Counted from the first letter of the stretch, positions 20,852 through 35,007 are shown. The stretch: 64,000 nucleotides of DNA from Ceratodon purpureus (GCA_014871385.1 CM026428.1:7729471-7793470), one strand, 5' to 3'. A program made the numbers and translations. Notes: generated by a model from the letters alone, not told the origin.

Positions 20852-23800
20852 TTATGGTCGATTAGGTGATCCATGGGTCTGGGTTGACCTCCCGCAAGGT
20901 ACCAATCTAAGGAAGAAGGTCACCTTCCGGCTCTGTTCCGGTTGACGTCTCTGAGGCTGGAGCTGCTCGACATGTTGTTCCTGCTCATGCCCCTAGAAAA
21001 CTATTAGACATTTCATACGAAGTTGCTCACTAATTCATCCTGCAATTTATTAGGAAAAACTAGCAATTGTTTGCGCGAGAACGTACCCTTTCAGAGATTG
21101 GTGACTGCCAGCAGAGGGCAGCCCTACCTCGTTTGCGCCGTGACTCCAGCTTCCTGAAATGGAGAAAAACGGCAGAGAAACTCAGAATATTGTATAGTTG
21201 GAGCATATCATTAACAAAATACTCAACACTTATTTGGATCCATACGACAGTTGATCATGAGGAAGCATGTCGACTACATACTTGTTTTTCCTCCGCTCCA
21301 AATTTGCAACGCCCTTAAATTTAGGATACCTCCATTTCACTGACACTCTCTTCGCGCCTGGCACATCCAGATTATCCCGGCGCCCACTGGGCACTCTATT
21401 AAGGGATGGTCGTCTTCCCAGTCGGTGCCGACGGGATGACCCAGCAGCATCTCGAGACACACATTCCATGGGAAAGCAATACTTGTTCCCGATGATGCTG
21501 TCACGAGAATCAAAACTTGCTTTGGATCCTGCATCCCCAAGCCGACGCGACCGAGCAGCCAGACCTGTGAGCATTTCCTGTCTACTCTTAGGATTTCTGC
21601 GCCGTTGGCGTGGCAGAGCCTCGTCGTGAGGTGGACTCTCCGCAGAAGGATCAACATCCTGTGCATTGACTGTGGCATCGGCATTCGCTGCCTCGCTTGT
21701 TGAAGGCTCAGGCTGTGTAACTGCGTGAGAAGCCTTGATTTCTTCAAGGACCACACTTGGAGGACACTCCAGACTGAGCTTCAGCTCAACAGGGCAGCCG
21801 AGTGCCATCTGAAATGCATGGCAAGTGCTGCTCCGCAGCCGCTCTGCACGAGCTTTGTGCTCTGGGCTCCGAAACTCCACATGTGCGACCGCAAATGTTT
21901 CGTCTGTAAGATCACCAAATACCAATAAATCAGAAAAATGAACTATCTGAAACAAAGCCTCAATTTTCTACGGCGAGAACTTCAAATTGGTTTAGAGTTG
22001 GAACCGGTGGTACCACGCACCTCTGGCAACAGCAAGCGCCATAAGAGTCCCTTGCGTTGACAGAAGTTGTCTTAAGACGTTCGAGCGACACCCATCAAGC
22101 ACCTTGTCCCAGATGTCTTCCATATCACGACGGGGAAGTACCCGAAAGTCGCGGTTTCCAACTGCACGGGAGGGGTCAAACAGCACCAGGGAACTTGTGG
22201 GCCGGTGGCCTCTGTCATCTGCATGATCCAACGCCGGCTCTGTTGCAGAGGGATGCACTCTGGCAGCCTGCTCAGCTGGAGAAGCCGACTTCTCTTTGTC
22301 CCTATGGCCTTGGCCAGGGCGCTGAAATCCTGAGCTGATGTCGCTCGGTGAATTTTGCGAACGTTTCCTAGCAGATTTTGAGTCACCAGCTGGTTGATGT
22401 GAGGGCAGTCGCGGCGTACAGGGCTCTCCGGTGGGAACTCTCTCGAAGGTGTCGAAGGCAATTGGACTGGGAGCCATGCTTGTATCCACCGAAGACGGAA
22501 GATAGGAACGGTCGGGTGCGAATTGCAAGAGCGCAGCAGTCAGCCATGTCGGCCTATCGCTGGAGGCTCGCAGCTGTTTCTCACATTCTGCAAGCACTTT
22601 CAGAGCCTGCCGCAAGCGTTGCTGCTCCTCCCGCCTAGCTGGTGGAAACAGAGACAGATTTCAGAGCCACGCACCATCTCATGTTCAGCTCATTCATGGC
22701 AACAAGAAGTGTTTACAGAGCAACAAGACGAAATATGCAGCCGGTCTTTCAAAACTGCTCCCAATTCACAAAGATCATGTCAAATATGTAGACCGGAATA
22801 TTAATGGACAACTCACACATGTTCCGGCTGAAAAAGCCCTTCTTGCGGCTCTCACGACGAAGATCGAACGTTCCTGCAAGAATGTTGGTGATGAGGGAAG
22901 CAAGCTGCGCCACCAAAGACAATGAATCAATCCCAGCATCGAGCAGCGCCCGCATGCCTTTCACCGTGTTCACCGTGTCGGCTGCCAGCGCCATGTCCAG
23001 AAGGTTGACGAGCTTCTCATCTGGTATCAGCCCTGACTGAATAAGCGTCAGCCACCACGTTCAGAGTCAGAATTTGTATAAAACACATGACACACATGTA
23101 TGCAGCAATCCATTTTTACATATCAATACCGGCACACAAACAGTACATGCAATGGCAGATTGATTTCGTGGGAAAAAAAATATCTGAAGAAGTTAAGTGA
23201 ATCAATTTGCAGCTTAGTAACATACCAGTTCCTGGACCATGGATAGAGTGATGGTCTGGTCCAAGAGGCTGAGCTGATCCAGCATTGATTCTGCGTCCCG
23301 GAGCGAACCATCTGCTCTTGACGAGATCAACAACAGAGCCGCCTCATCAACGTCAAGATTCTCCTTCTCCGCCAGTACCTGCAGCCGAGTCCCAATCTCA
23401 GACTCTTTCAACTTTCCGAAGTGATACTTCTGGCACCTGCATTGCAATCAAACAGTGCACCAGTGAGGCCATGTCTTAACCATGCTTACAATGCGAGTGA
23501 TTCACAAATCAAGGGTCTAAGCAGACATGAACATCAATGCTCACCTAGAAGTGGCTGCCATTGGAAGCCGCTCGAGGCCATCAGTAGTGATCAGAATGAA
23601 CACAACGTTCCGCGGAGGCTCATCCAGAAACTTAAGAAAAGATGTCCAAACCTCAACACTAAGAAAGTCGCATCCCTCAATGATAAACACTTGTTGGCGC
23701 CCATTCGAGGGGGAGAGGTTCAGCAAAGCTTTTATGTGCTCGAGATCCGAGCAACTCGCAACATCGACCTCCTTCACATCCCTGCTCCGATTAAGAGTAA

Positions 23801-25514
23801 GCGTTGCACATTCACGGCACAGCCCACATGGTCGGCGATGTGGTTCGGTGTTGAGGCACACCAGTGCCGCAGCAAAAACTCGCGCGCACGTCGTCTTTCC
23901 TGTTCCGCGAGGCCCCGCGAACAAGTACACAGGCGCCACCTTCCCCTTCGTGACCGCCGTCGTCAACGACTTCACCACCAGCGTCTGCCCCACCACGTCC
24001 CTGAACGACTTAGGCCGATACTTCTGGCTCATGCTTCGCGTGAACTTCGACATTCTGCTGGTGCTCACTTGCTCTGACGCAGCCTTCGGGCTCTTCTCCA
24101 CTGATTGACGGGCTGAAACAGGCGTCTCTCGAGCTGGCGCATCCCGCTGCTCGTACGTCGACACAGCCTCGCGCTCGTCGACTTCGTCATTCGGTTCCTG
24201 AACTTCGTTAAGGAGAGGGATTGCATGATTCTCCCCATCGATGGGCACTTGGAGGTCGCGCTGTGAGCCATGTCGGGAGCTCGCTCTGGAGACTTGCTTT
24301 GAATCGCCCACCTTCTTCTTAAGTACAGCCTCAGGGAATGCGCATGTGAGGCCGACGCCTGCGTAGTCGAGGAGGCTCTTGCCTTTGAATTTGTTCGCCC
24401 CAGAAGTCCAGTACCATGGCATGCCGCATCCGTTTTGGGGAATTTCAGAAACATCTAGCTCGTCCGACATGGTGGGCACCACGGGCGCTTCCTTGTAGCC
24501 ATGGACGGCCCGTCGGGGCGGTGCGCGAGCTCGAGAGTGTAGCCCGACCCTAAGGCTGCTATGGCCATTACCATAACCATTGCCGTTACCATCCTTGGGT
24601 AAAGGTCGCCTCCGGTTCCTGTGTGATCGCACCAGAGGCGACCCCGCCGAGTTCGACAGATGCGACGAAGACACCCCCGGATGCCCTGCTTCACCGTCTT
24701 CGCTCTCGAGAAAACTGCCCTCAGCTTCGGAGGTGGTGATGTCGTCCCGGAAGCCAAGCAGAGAGAGTCCATGTGCTCGCGCAAGGTTGGACATGTACGA
24801 GTGTGCAGGCGAGGACATTTGCCCGCTCTGCTCCGCGATTAGCCTCCTCGCAATCTCCTCTGCGTCTCCCTGCCATCTCTCCTCCACTCTGTACCCCGTG
24901 CTCCAAGGCGGCGGTTCTCTGGGCTGTTGAGATCTCGAGAATAGTTGGTGGTCTCGGTTACGCTCGCTCCATTGTGTTAAAGCTGCGTTCTCGTCGGGGT
25001 CTCGTCTGATCCTTCCCCTGGAGTCTCTAGAACCTCCCCCAATTCGTAGCTCCCCGTCACTCCGCAGATTGTCGCCACGGCTATGCGTGTGATTTCTATC
25101 AACTTCGTGGTCCATTCCAGCTTGCTCTTCCCTGGCTATGCGTCGTCGCGCTTGGCGACGCGCTCTCTCGTGCGCTTGCAATTCGTCTAACTGCGCTCCG
25201 GCATTGCTGGTTCTGCTGGTTTCGTGTCTGGTGACGGAGCTGCACGCTGAGACGGGACTGAAGGAGGAGCTAGTGGACGGGTCTTGCAGCGACTTCACCT
25301 TCTTCACTGCGGTGAGTTCCCTCCTCAGAGGGAGGTGGTGCGGCGTGCGCCGAGGGTCCAACATTCGATTCTGGCTCCTCTGCATGTGAATGTGGTTCTT
25401 CACGTGAATGTTGTTGCTCAAGTGCAAGTGGCGCTTCTGGTGAGTCCGTGGGGTGGATTTCTCAGTTCCTGATGGGGAGCATGGTTGCGGAGCCTTTCCT
25501 GGCCTCCTGGTCAT
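20852..25514 (-). CDS. STI-like: STICHEL-like protein (DnaX gamma/tau-related), seven coding exons
   Basis: Minus-strand exons are 25514-23545, 23436-23226, 23036-22817, 22638-22021, 21903-21282, 21153-21087 and 20992-20852; phases close to give 1282 residues. An in-frame TAG precedes ATG 25514. The N-terminus has the family signature LPLRRELTAVKKVKSLQDP. Residues about 490-730 are a DnaX-like AAA+ domain: KYRPKSFRDVVGQ, Walker A GPRGTGKTT, the Cys4 zinc module CLNTEPHRRPCGLCREC and the arginine-finger motif SRCQKYHF, created by splicing exons 1 and 2. The Walker B position reads VFIIEGCDF, so the usual acidic pair is degenerate. The DnaX-domain-III-like part and LRQALKVLAECEKQLR follow. The last exon supplies KVTFFLRLVPCG, which resembles STICHEL tails. 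In Arabidopsis STICHEL controls trichome branching; the role here is unknown. Confidence 0.9.
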
Positions 25515-25556
25515 AATCTCCAGACACTATCTGCCTCCCCGGGAACCGCCACGGAT
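25515..25556 (-). other. 5' untranslated exon piece of the STICHEL-like gene
   Basis: On the minus strand an acceptor, CCTGTGACAG, at about 25557-25566 precedes 42 untranslated bases and the ATG. This implies at least one leader intron and a transcription start well upstream. Confidence 0.5.
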
Positions 25557-25566
25557 CTGTCACAGG

Positions 25567-27544
25567 ACAACACACACGCGATTAGCGCTCGCAGAATCGC
25601 CTAGTATCAATGCAACGTGCACGAGAGCTAGAAATTGAAAAAAATCAAGCTAGTCCGCTCCGATAGAAAAAGCGTCAGCAACAAATTTCGGTGCAGCGCT
25701 TCTCATTTCTAATTCTCTCAGGGAAGACACACCGAAGAGCTTCCTAAGCACTTCTCAACACCGCAACGCTCAAGCAAGCGATGAAGGCATGGGCATGGCC
25801 TCAAATATCGTGCAAGCCGCGGAAAGGAAAACTCCGAAGCAACAAAGACCATCTCGACAGCAAACTAACCAGATCTGCATACGTAACTGCATCCTCCACA
25901 AGAAGAACTGTCACACACTTCTGCAGGCGAGCTAGAACCAGTACCCATTCTAATGTGCAGAAATTTAGAGAAATAAATATGGAAAAAACGGTCATCAACT
26001 CACACTAACTCACTACACTCTGCTGCACACACAGAGCCACGCGTGCTCGGCATTCCCAAGTTCAGCGAAAAAAGCCTCGAAATGCTAAGCCTATGTGGTC
26101 ATGGCTATTCTAAACACTTAACAGTCGGCTGCATTGAGAACCAATGGCGGTAGAGAAGAATTTGTTTCTGTCGACCACCCCATCAACCGCGCGACAATCT
26201 CTCAATCGAGCAAGGAGCTGAACGTATCCAATGACGAACGATACTTGCAAGACTGTCCCAATATGAGAACTATTGCAGCACTTGACGGAGCTTCAGCACT
26301 TGGCCTGAGGTGCAGTTTACCTATCCAAGAGCAGCTATGGAGAGTGAAGAAGTGACGCCCCAAGCATAATTTGTAACCGATTTTCGGGAAACGACAGGTC
26401 TCCGACTAGCCAAGGCTCGATTCCGCCCACTGCATTAGACTCCTGTGGGGCAGGGTATCCGAGACGCCACAGTCTCACAACCATCAATCAGTGCTCTACT
26501 TCTTCCAGCCGCCACAAACATTGAATATTTTACACCCAGATCGACATTTACACCCCTAGTGAGCTCGAGTTGATCTACGCTTGGAACCCATCCTTCACGT
26601 CCTCCGCTACAAATGCTGTACCACTCAAGCCCCTAGCATCACACAGCCCCACACCTCACGCTACCAACAACCTCTCCACAATATCACCGCCAATACTCAC
26701 ACCCACACTCCAACTCCAACCCTCACGAGGAAAACCTCCACTTTTGCATTTCAGAAGTAGCCCAACTCAACCAGGAACCCACCAAACTAACAACCGACAC
26801 AGAATTCATCACCATCCCCCAACAGCAGTATAATTTATCAACCCAGCCAGCTTCGCCATCTCAAAGCTTCAACACACACAGCTCCAATCCTAGAAAACTG
26901 TAACAGAATTGCCTCAAAAGCTGTCCACTTTCACCTGCAGTCCAGGCTCACTCACTCACTCACTCACTCACTCCACCCACTCTTGCTCAACCTCGAAACC
27001 CAAACCAAATCAAACCAGAAGGAAAAAAGAAAAAAACAAACCATAACAGAAAAAAACCACAAGCACTCAGGTGGTCGATCTCATCACACTGGCCCCACTC
27101 GCGAATCCCCAAACAAACAAACCCAGGCTAGAAAAACACCAAAAGGCTGTAACAGCAACATGAACACTTTGCAACAGCTCCCACTCAGTGAGCTAGCGCT
27201 GGACTGACCATGGATGGGGGAGAGCCTGAGGGAAGGTGCCATTGAATGTGCCGTCGTATCTAGGCTCCTCAGGGCCTCCCTTCCGACGGAGGACACTGCT
27301 GTGTACTAGGCCTCCATACTTGTCTGTCTAGCTATCTGTCTGTGCATGTGTATGTGTACTGGTGTGTGTGTATGGGAGCTTAACTTAGTCGGGGACTGTC
27401 AGCTTATTAGCGACTGAGGGCTTGCAATTACAGACGTAATCCTACAGCGGCATATGAGGACCAGGTGGAGGAGGTCGACACATTCTAGACACAGTCCGAG
27501 GAGAGAGAGAGAGTGAGAATGAGAGAGCTTTACCTTTTCGGTGG
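25567..27544. promoter_or_regulatory. Probable leader and promoter region of the STICHEL-like gene
   Basis: There is no supported coding frame. On the minus strand the stretch around 27490-27530 is CT-rich (GAGAGAGAGAGAGTGAGA on the plus strand), as is common at plant core promoters and leaders, and the GC content stays above that of the downstream spacer. Candidate donors (for example GTGAGT near 25998) exist, but I cannot fix the exon structure. The minus strand between is pyrimidine-poor and A/C-rich on the plus strand (26500-27160). Confidence 0.35.
26947..26973. repeat. (CTCA)n microsatellite
   Basis: About six to seven CTCA units occur in the presumed leader region of the STICHEL-like gene. 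The same motif recurs at 60835-60859 upstream of the homeobox gene. Confidence 0.9.
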
Positions 27545-29394
27545 GAGTTAGTTATGGCTTGGCTTCATAAAGCAGGTGCGCTGCTTTCATCTTTGACTCG
27601 TTTCTGTGAGCTTCCAGGACTTGGAGGAGTTTTGGAGGAGTTGGAGATGAGCAGAGTTGTTGTCTTTTATTTTGTGAGACTGTCCTTTGAGGCTTGGATT
27701 CCTACGATGAGACTCATTCTATATTTTCTAATCAGTTTTGTTTTATTTTTTGAAACAAGTGAACATTGGTTGAATTTGATATGAGTGTGAACTGGAACAA
27801 CTTGCTCCTGGAGCAAGGTTTGAATTATTTTTTGGGGTTGCAGGGTGGACAATGATTTTAATTTATTTTTTTGAGGGGAAGGTGTCATGTGGCATTGGGT
27901 TGTGTAAGTGAGGCCACAGGGAAAATGGAAGTGGCATGCATGTGAGCATGATTTGGTCATAAGAGAAGATGTGACATTTGATATTTAGAAATCATGTGTA
28001 CATTCAATCTTGAAGCAATAAAATCTTGTTTCAATTACTGATGTTTTGCAGTACTGGTATTTGCACTGATGCAGCTGAATTTGTTTCAACGTTCAGATGT
28101 CCCTTGCTGCACTTGTACATGGTACACAAAAATTCACATTGAGAGGCACACTAATCTTGAACATTTCACAAACCTTCTTGTAACTTTGCAACCATGTGAT
28201 GCTTTCTAGTGCAGGCCTTTGAATACAGCTAGGCTTCGTCAAGCAATTACATTCATGTAACCTTCCCATAATTGAGCGTAGTTTTCGGCATTTCTGTGCA
28301 TCCCTTTATCAGTGGAGCTTTTAACTCATCCCAATTAACTAAATTTCTTGTAATAAGATCTCAAGTTTTAAAGGTTCAAAATAAAACTTAGAAAGAAACT
28401 TAATAAAGGAAAGTAACTTACTTTGGTGAACAACACCAGCAATTAAAGATTAACATAAATTGACACCACCACTCATGATCATGCAAACTTTAGAGTAACC
28501 CATTAAAAATATGAGGTAAAAAAGCATTTTATTTAGAAAATTCAGACATGTTCTCCAGTATGATCTAGAAGACCTGGGGCTCATAAACTCCTCATAAATG
28601 TACACAATACAGCTGTTCAAGCATATCAAGTGTAAGGTTGATCACTGGTCATACACTGGTCCCTGGAGGGCTAACTTAACAGTAAACACCCAAATCTATG
28701 AATGTTTTTCTGTCTGAGACAGTTAGATGCTTCAGCTTTTGAAGTTCTGGAAAAACACAGATTTGTAGCCAGTAGCCACTAAAACAGATGTGTAGCCACA
28801 GAATGAGACAATGCTTGACGTAAACTGAAAGCACTCCATTGTTGGAGTTTTATATAAGCATTTTGGCAGCATTATGTGCCTCAAAGCCTTCCGTCTAAGT
28901 TCCAATATGTGGACAGCATAATCAAATACTTTTTAAACAGTTTAGACAGGTTGAGTTTGTTCAGTTTCACAATGTAGATTCAAATTCCGAGGTTGCAATT
29001 TGTAAACCAACACAGTTTGCATTGGCGGCCAGTAGCAAGAAAACTAAGTCATGCCACAGTGGTAAGTTAACGAGGTTCTGCAGTTCCAATCCTGTAATGA
29101 GGACACAAAGAGTGTTTTGATTATCAAAGATACCCAAAATTGAATGCGCTTGTTGTTCGCAACGTGCACTTGTAGTGGCAATATTCCTCATGTACCCAGG
29201 TCAAGAGAATCTTGTGCCCCTCCATTACACTGTCCATCATACAAGTTATACACTGTCTTCTTATCATTCAAAGTGCTTTCATATTATATGAAAAATACGA
29301 TTAAATGAAAAAGTACTTTCATAGTCATAAGCAATGAGCTACATAATCTCCAGTTTCAATCCAAGTTCTCAATATAATAAAATAGAAATATTTT
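27545..29394. other. AT-rich spacer without supported gene
   Basis: Short frames only, none with a recognisable domain. I see no terminal repeats. Confidence 0.5.
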
Positions 29395-29398
29395 TTAA

Positions 29399-30250
29399 CC
29401 CCTAAAGTTCTTTGACTATGTTTCATCAAAAAATGTTTCAAAATTGCCATTTTGATTCAGGTATTTTTGGCAGGCTGCCACAATTATAATTTTTAATATT
29501 TTTTAATGCCTTTTTTATTGTAGATTCAATAAATTATACTCTATTGGAGATACTTTATTTCATTACATTTGGTTCTTTTTTGTGATTACAAGACATAATC
29601 AAAGTTGACTGCAACCAACTGGGCAGGTTCTGATAATGATGTTGTAAATTCTGACCAATGAATAATGTGGCAGCTTTTTACGGGCAGTTACTTGGAATCA
29701 TGGATAGTCTGCGTCAATGCCCGAGTGCATGCTGGGCTTGACTTTTTCTGGGCTGGACGAGTGCCTCAGCAGGTGCCTTCAAGCTACATGAAGGGAACCA
29801 TCATGTCAAGTAGCTGCTCAACCAGGGTTGTTTTGAGTTTTAGATTTCATATCCACAACCACTACTTAGTTTTTATTTCTTTTGAAATTGTTTTTGGTTT
29901 TTTTTTCGAAGCCCTTTTTTTTTGCATAATCTCAACTTGAAGCCCTACATATGTATGTAGTTTCTCAATTTTGGTTGCACATAGAACTTTAGCCATTGAA
30001 TTTCAAAGTGTACATACACATTTGGGCATGTGGCAAAAAAAAAAAAAAAAAAGGTTTTGATTCTTATTATCTTGAGATTCATACGGTCAAAAATTCAGAA
30101 AATTTCACCATGCCTTTGATTCAATGTGAAATACAACATCTTTTGGTTATCTTTTGATTTTTGGATTTTTGGATTTTTCGGGGAATTTTCTTTTTAAAAT
30201 TAGTGTTTTAGAGGTGAAAATTGGCAAAAACGGGCCTAGAATTTTAGGGG
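29399..30250. mobile_element. TTAA-flanked element E1, 852 bp, piggyBac-like termini
   Basis: TTAA lies at 29395-29398 and 30251-30254. The body begins CCCCTAAAGTTCT and its reverse complement begins CCCCTAAAATTCT, so the terminal inverted repeat is about 13-17 bp. A TTAA target with CCC-initial termini is the piggyBac pattern. There is no transposase frame. An A18 run lies inside (30035-30052). Confidence 0.75.
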
Positions 30251-30254
30251 TTAA

Positions 30255-33200
30255 AAAGCATGAATGATTTAAAAAACCATTATTTTGCAATTCAAACGAT
30301 AAGATCTTCAACTAGATTATTGTAGTAGATATTTCAAAAAAATCCATGATAATGGATCGTAAAAATTAGAAGACTATAGCAAATTTGAAATTTGAAAAGA
30401 AACCTTTTTGGCATGATTTTTTAACTAGGTTGACTCACTCTAACTTTTTTTTTCTTAGGTTTTTGCATTATGGATTTTGGGGGTTTTGGTGGATGAGAAA
30501 GACAACTCAGTTAGCTGGTTGTATAAAACAATTTACACATAGAAGACAAATATAGCATGTTGAAAAGAATATTTTTATTAAGTAGAATACATAAGAATGT
30601 TGATTTGTATTTCTTTTTTAGAAATTCCATTATTTCATGAAGTCCAAACCAAATGGTCAAAGTAAACCTTAAATTACAAATTTTCTAACTTTTATGAAGG
30701 AAAGAAGAAGTTTTTTTGGTACATTGTCCGAAATGGTGAGGAAAGTTTAATTTTGTGTAGAATGAACATTTTGTACTAAAAGAAGATTTTTTTTTGAAAA
30801 TCTCAAAGATGATAACATTAAGTATTTTGAGAAAAAATCCCAAAGGTAACAAATTTATTAAGCATGATTGCCCAAATTGCCCACCGAATACAAAATTCCA
30901 TTTTAGGTACCATAACTATTAATTAAAATCTCTATTTGGGAATAAAAATAAATAAAAATAAAATCCCTCAAAATTCTTGTTATGGCATATATTCACAAAA
31001 AGTTTCAAAACATTGATCTAAAATTGACATCACATGTACTTGCCCAAACCTTCAAAAAGCCCCAATGTGGACAGTTGTCCTTTAGGGATTTAGCATAATC
31101 ATTTTCTAACACTTTTTTGTTAAGATTATTTAATTACATCCTTTTTTATAAATAATATAATATTTTTCTATTTATGGTACTCAAAACTTCATCCACATAT
31201 CAACCCTACATATTTTCAATGCAATTAATGTCAAATAATCACCTTTTATTATTTATTGAGGTATTAATGTATAGGTTTAAACTTACAATTAATTTTATAA
31301 TTTAAGTTAATTGGATTATCTACACTCCATATAATTTCTAATTAAATTTTTGAAAGAATAAATAAACTCCACAATTGGACCAATATGGTGAATGAAAGTT
31401 TTTATTCTTATTCAGTTGGGTGTTGATGTGTTCTATGTAAACATTGTAATTCTTTATTGCCATTGGCCAAAAACTCTGATTGGCCAAATAAAATTGTCAC
31501 GGGACAATTTGCATTTGCATTAATAGAGAAAATGAGAATGATTATGCAATTTGAGGTCCTCTAAACACTCGTAAAGTCTCAATTACATCTACTAAATGAT
31601 GTTCTATAGTAAGAGATACAAAAATAATTATCTTTTAGAAAATCCCAATTACGAAAGGACTTAGTAAGAGCCCAAAAACATTAAAAGTATTGAAATGATT
31701 AGAAATGACAATGATATCAACAACACAATTTTGACTTCAAATTTAGACACTAGAATTACATGGAGAGTTGTAACTTGAGATGTATGAGCATGCAAAAATC
31801 AGCTATCCTCCTCTTTCATTGTCGTGGGTCGTTGTAGCTAGTGTAAATAGCCCCATCATTTTCTAGAGTTCCTTTGATGATTATAATTAAGTTGAACCCC
31901 CAACTATAAATTGTTACCTTGAGTCCACTGGTTTGATTTGAATCCCCGTGGTGTGTCAGCATTGACCAATTTGATCTAGGAAATAAACTAGAAGTCTAGA
32001 ACCATGGTGTTTGAATTTGAACTGCACCCTCAAAGTAATTTCAACCTTGCTCACTAATCCCAAGTTCCCAACAGCCAAGTAGCTTGCAATGCTCATTGGC
32101 TCAATCTTAAATTTTTAAATCTCGTGATAAGTCAAATTTGAGGTCAGTCAAATTTTGAGGTCAGTCAAGGGAGCCTTCACCTTGCCAATTTGGCAAAGGT
32201 CAACAATACATAGGATGTCCATAGAAAAATCAATTTCTTCAACAACATTGGATACTCCCCCAACTACACAACTGTCACTCCCTCTGTTAGGAATGCTCTC
32301 AGCATCAATCAATCTATCCAGTTTTTATCAGACTATGATGTGGAATTTAACTTCTTGGGTATTATGAATCACTGAGTAGAAAAGCAAAAATTTGCTTTGT
32401 TTGTAAGATGGGCAATCTTTTACTTCATTTGCACATGTGATGACTAAGGTAGGAATACCATAAACCGTTAACGCCCACAAGGCGTGAGGTAGAGTTATAG
32501 TGAAACAGGGACATGGTGGACTCGAAACGGAGAATTTTTGCATGAGCAACCAAGTTTTGGTGGACCAATGAGGTTTTGCCACATAATATCGATTGTGGTT
32601 TTCTTACGTTCACTTTTCCATGATGTTAGTTAACTGTTTTAGAACACCATCACGTTTGGTTCAGGAAGAGTCTAGTATACAAGAAGGGGGTTTGATGAAC
32701 TTCCCACTTTGAGAAATTCTAGAGAATTATTTACGAGGAATCAAAATACAAAACAAGTTGCATTCTTGATCATTTCTTCTTCTTCATCTCAAAAAAATTT
32801 CACATATTTTCTAACTCCATTCTTTCTAGTCGAATCACCTTATTTTCACTCTTTCTGGTATTCCTACCTTATTGAAGCAGTGAATGGATCCAAATGACTC
32901 TAAACCCAAACAACCATGACATGAGCAGGAATGAACAGACATGACAATTACCAACTTCATTGGACTAAGTTTGAATCTTGATTGTCCTAATACCAACTAC
33001 TACCCCAAAACCATTAGGTTGACTTGTTCTATAACCAACCATAGTGAGAACTGAATGTAGTGATTTGTGGAGCTTGCAAAAATTAAGGGTCTATGCATGG
33101 TTGGTTTAGGGTTGATGTAGAGTAGAGTATGGGGTAGGTGCACATGAGCCACTAGTTTTCATTTCAGCATGATTGATTATAGCTAATAAAAGTTTTCAGT

Positions 33201-33897
33201 TCATGCATCTTGTACTGGTTGGTTTTAGATTCGATCATCAACAGAAAATAAGACCACCACAGTTTGATCATAGGAGAATAGTATATCAAGTATGGGTCAC
33301 AAGTTACTTTGCACTTTGGGATTTTGTGTAAAATTGAGAAATACAAATTATGTATTGCAATTTTTTGCAATCCCCATGAAATCATATTTCAAACGTTGTC
33401 GTATTTTTCTTGGACTTACCACTGCCAAATATAGGTCATATTGCTTAAGTGTTTGGTTATAAGACATGCTCCCTTACCATATGGAAAACAAAATCACTCC
33501 GTGTCACATACACATAAAGCATACTACACTAGCACCACAACATGTTTGCCCAAAATAATCATGATAATAGAAACATACAAATTAGAAAATCACAAAGTCA
33601 AAAAACATAGAAGAGATTGAATAAGTGATATTTTGTTATTTTTAAGCCATTTGAGGTCATCTTTGATAATTTTTTGCAAGAAAAAAAATCAATAATTTTA
33701 ATTTTGGAAGGCGAATCTCATTTTTTCAAGAAAACAAAATATTTGTGCGGCAGGTGGGAAAACTCTTGTGGTGGTACATTACATGTAGGTTGTGAAACAT
33801 GTCATCTCCAGTGCCATGGAAAATGCAATACACCAACACTCATCAAAAAATCTAAATTAGGCGATTGAATGACCGTATTCCATCCCTTGCAAACATA
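30255..33897. other. AT-rich spacer without supported gene
   Basis: There are only short frames and no terminal repeats that I can match. A short Cys-rich frame (33674-33868) is treated under findings. Confidence 0.5.
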
Positions 33898-33901
33898 TTA
33901 A

Positions 33902-35003
33902 CCTCTAAAGTTTTTTGAAACCACATTGTGGTTGCAACACTTTTAGGCACGTTGTTTTAAGCTCCTCTATTTTTGGAATATTTTAATATTTTCGTCACAC
34001 ATAGCTTTCACAGATGTTTTCCAATGGAACAATTTTCAAAGCATTTGAATTTACGATGCAAAATTTATGGATTTCAAAAGAATTTGCCCTAAATTTGGGT
34101 AGTTAGACAATCTCCCATTTTCTACCCAAGTTGCTAATCATTCACAAAGGCAAAAAAATGACAAGAATAAATTTTAAAGGGCGAGCAATTGCAACATAAT
34201 GGGTCCAAAGTTTTTCATCCATTCACGTTGTTGACATTTTTCATCTAACTAGAGGCTTCCATCTAGAGGGATTGTTTTCATATTTGCAAAAAAAATATCT
34301 GGTTCACAACTACCATCCATAGGTTTGTTTTCATCTTATGCATAATTTACATCTACAAAAATAATATCCTACCTTCAATTTTCATCCAACACTAACATAC
34401 ATCATGTTTTTGTGATGTGGCAACGAGTTCATCGACAAGACCCACTATTCCATAATTGCCCTTTAGAAATTACAAGAAATTATATTATTTGTACTTCAAC
34501 AATTAGCAGAAAATCAAGTTTTACTCCAATTTCATTCGAGTTTTTAGGCTCTTTTTCCGCAGTGACATTAATACATTTACCATTTTGATTTCCAATTGGA
34601 TGTGTTTAGAAAATTGTTTTGGTTGTTTTGAATTTGTGGATTTTAAAAGCATTATTTGCACACCCTAGTGACTAAGACAAGGGTTTTTTGCCCTTTTCAA
34701 GCATGTATAGGACTCAAATTTGGTGAGAGTAAACTTGACTTTCATACCTACAAGTATTGATGACTTTCCATGGATCAAACTTTTTTGGAAAGTATGCTTT
34801 TTGGGCATCAAAACACTTTTATAGTGACTTTCTCTTCCAATTTATATGGTGGATTGTGCTCCAATTTGGTAAACACCTTTGTATACAAAGTAAATACAAG
34901 ATCCTATGGTATCAAATAATATTTGTAACAAATAAGTAAGTGGCTATTAGTAGCGGTCATTTTTTGGAAGTTTTGGTCCTGAAAACACCAAGAAACTTTA
35001 GAG
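33902..35003. mobile_element. Degenerate TTAA element E5, about 1.1 kb
   Basis: The left end has TTAA (33898-33901) then CCTCTAAAGTTTTTTG. The right end, reverse complemented, reads CTCTAAAGTTTCTTG, and the flank is ATTA instead of TTAA. The termini match at 14 of 15 bases, so it looks like an older member of the same family as E1-E4. Confidence 0.45.
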
Positions 35004-35007
35004 ATTA

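Noticed and set aside
21230-21281. STICHEL-like C-terminus read straight to the stop at 21230
   Set aside because: A donor (AACAA|GTATGT) at 21282 leads in phase to two further exons whose end, LRLVPCG, suits the family better.
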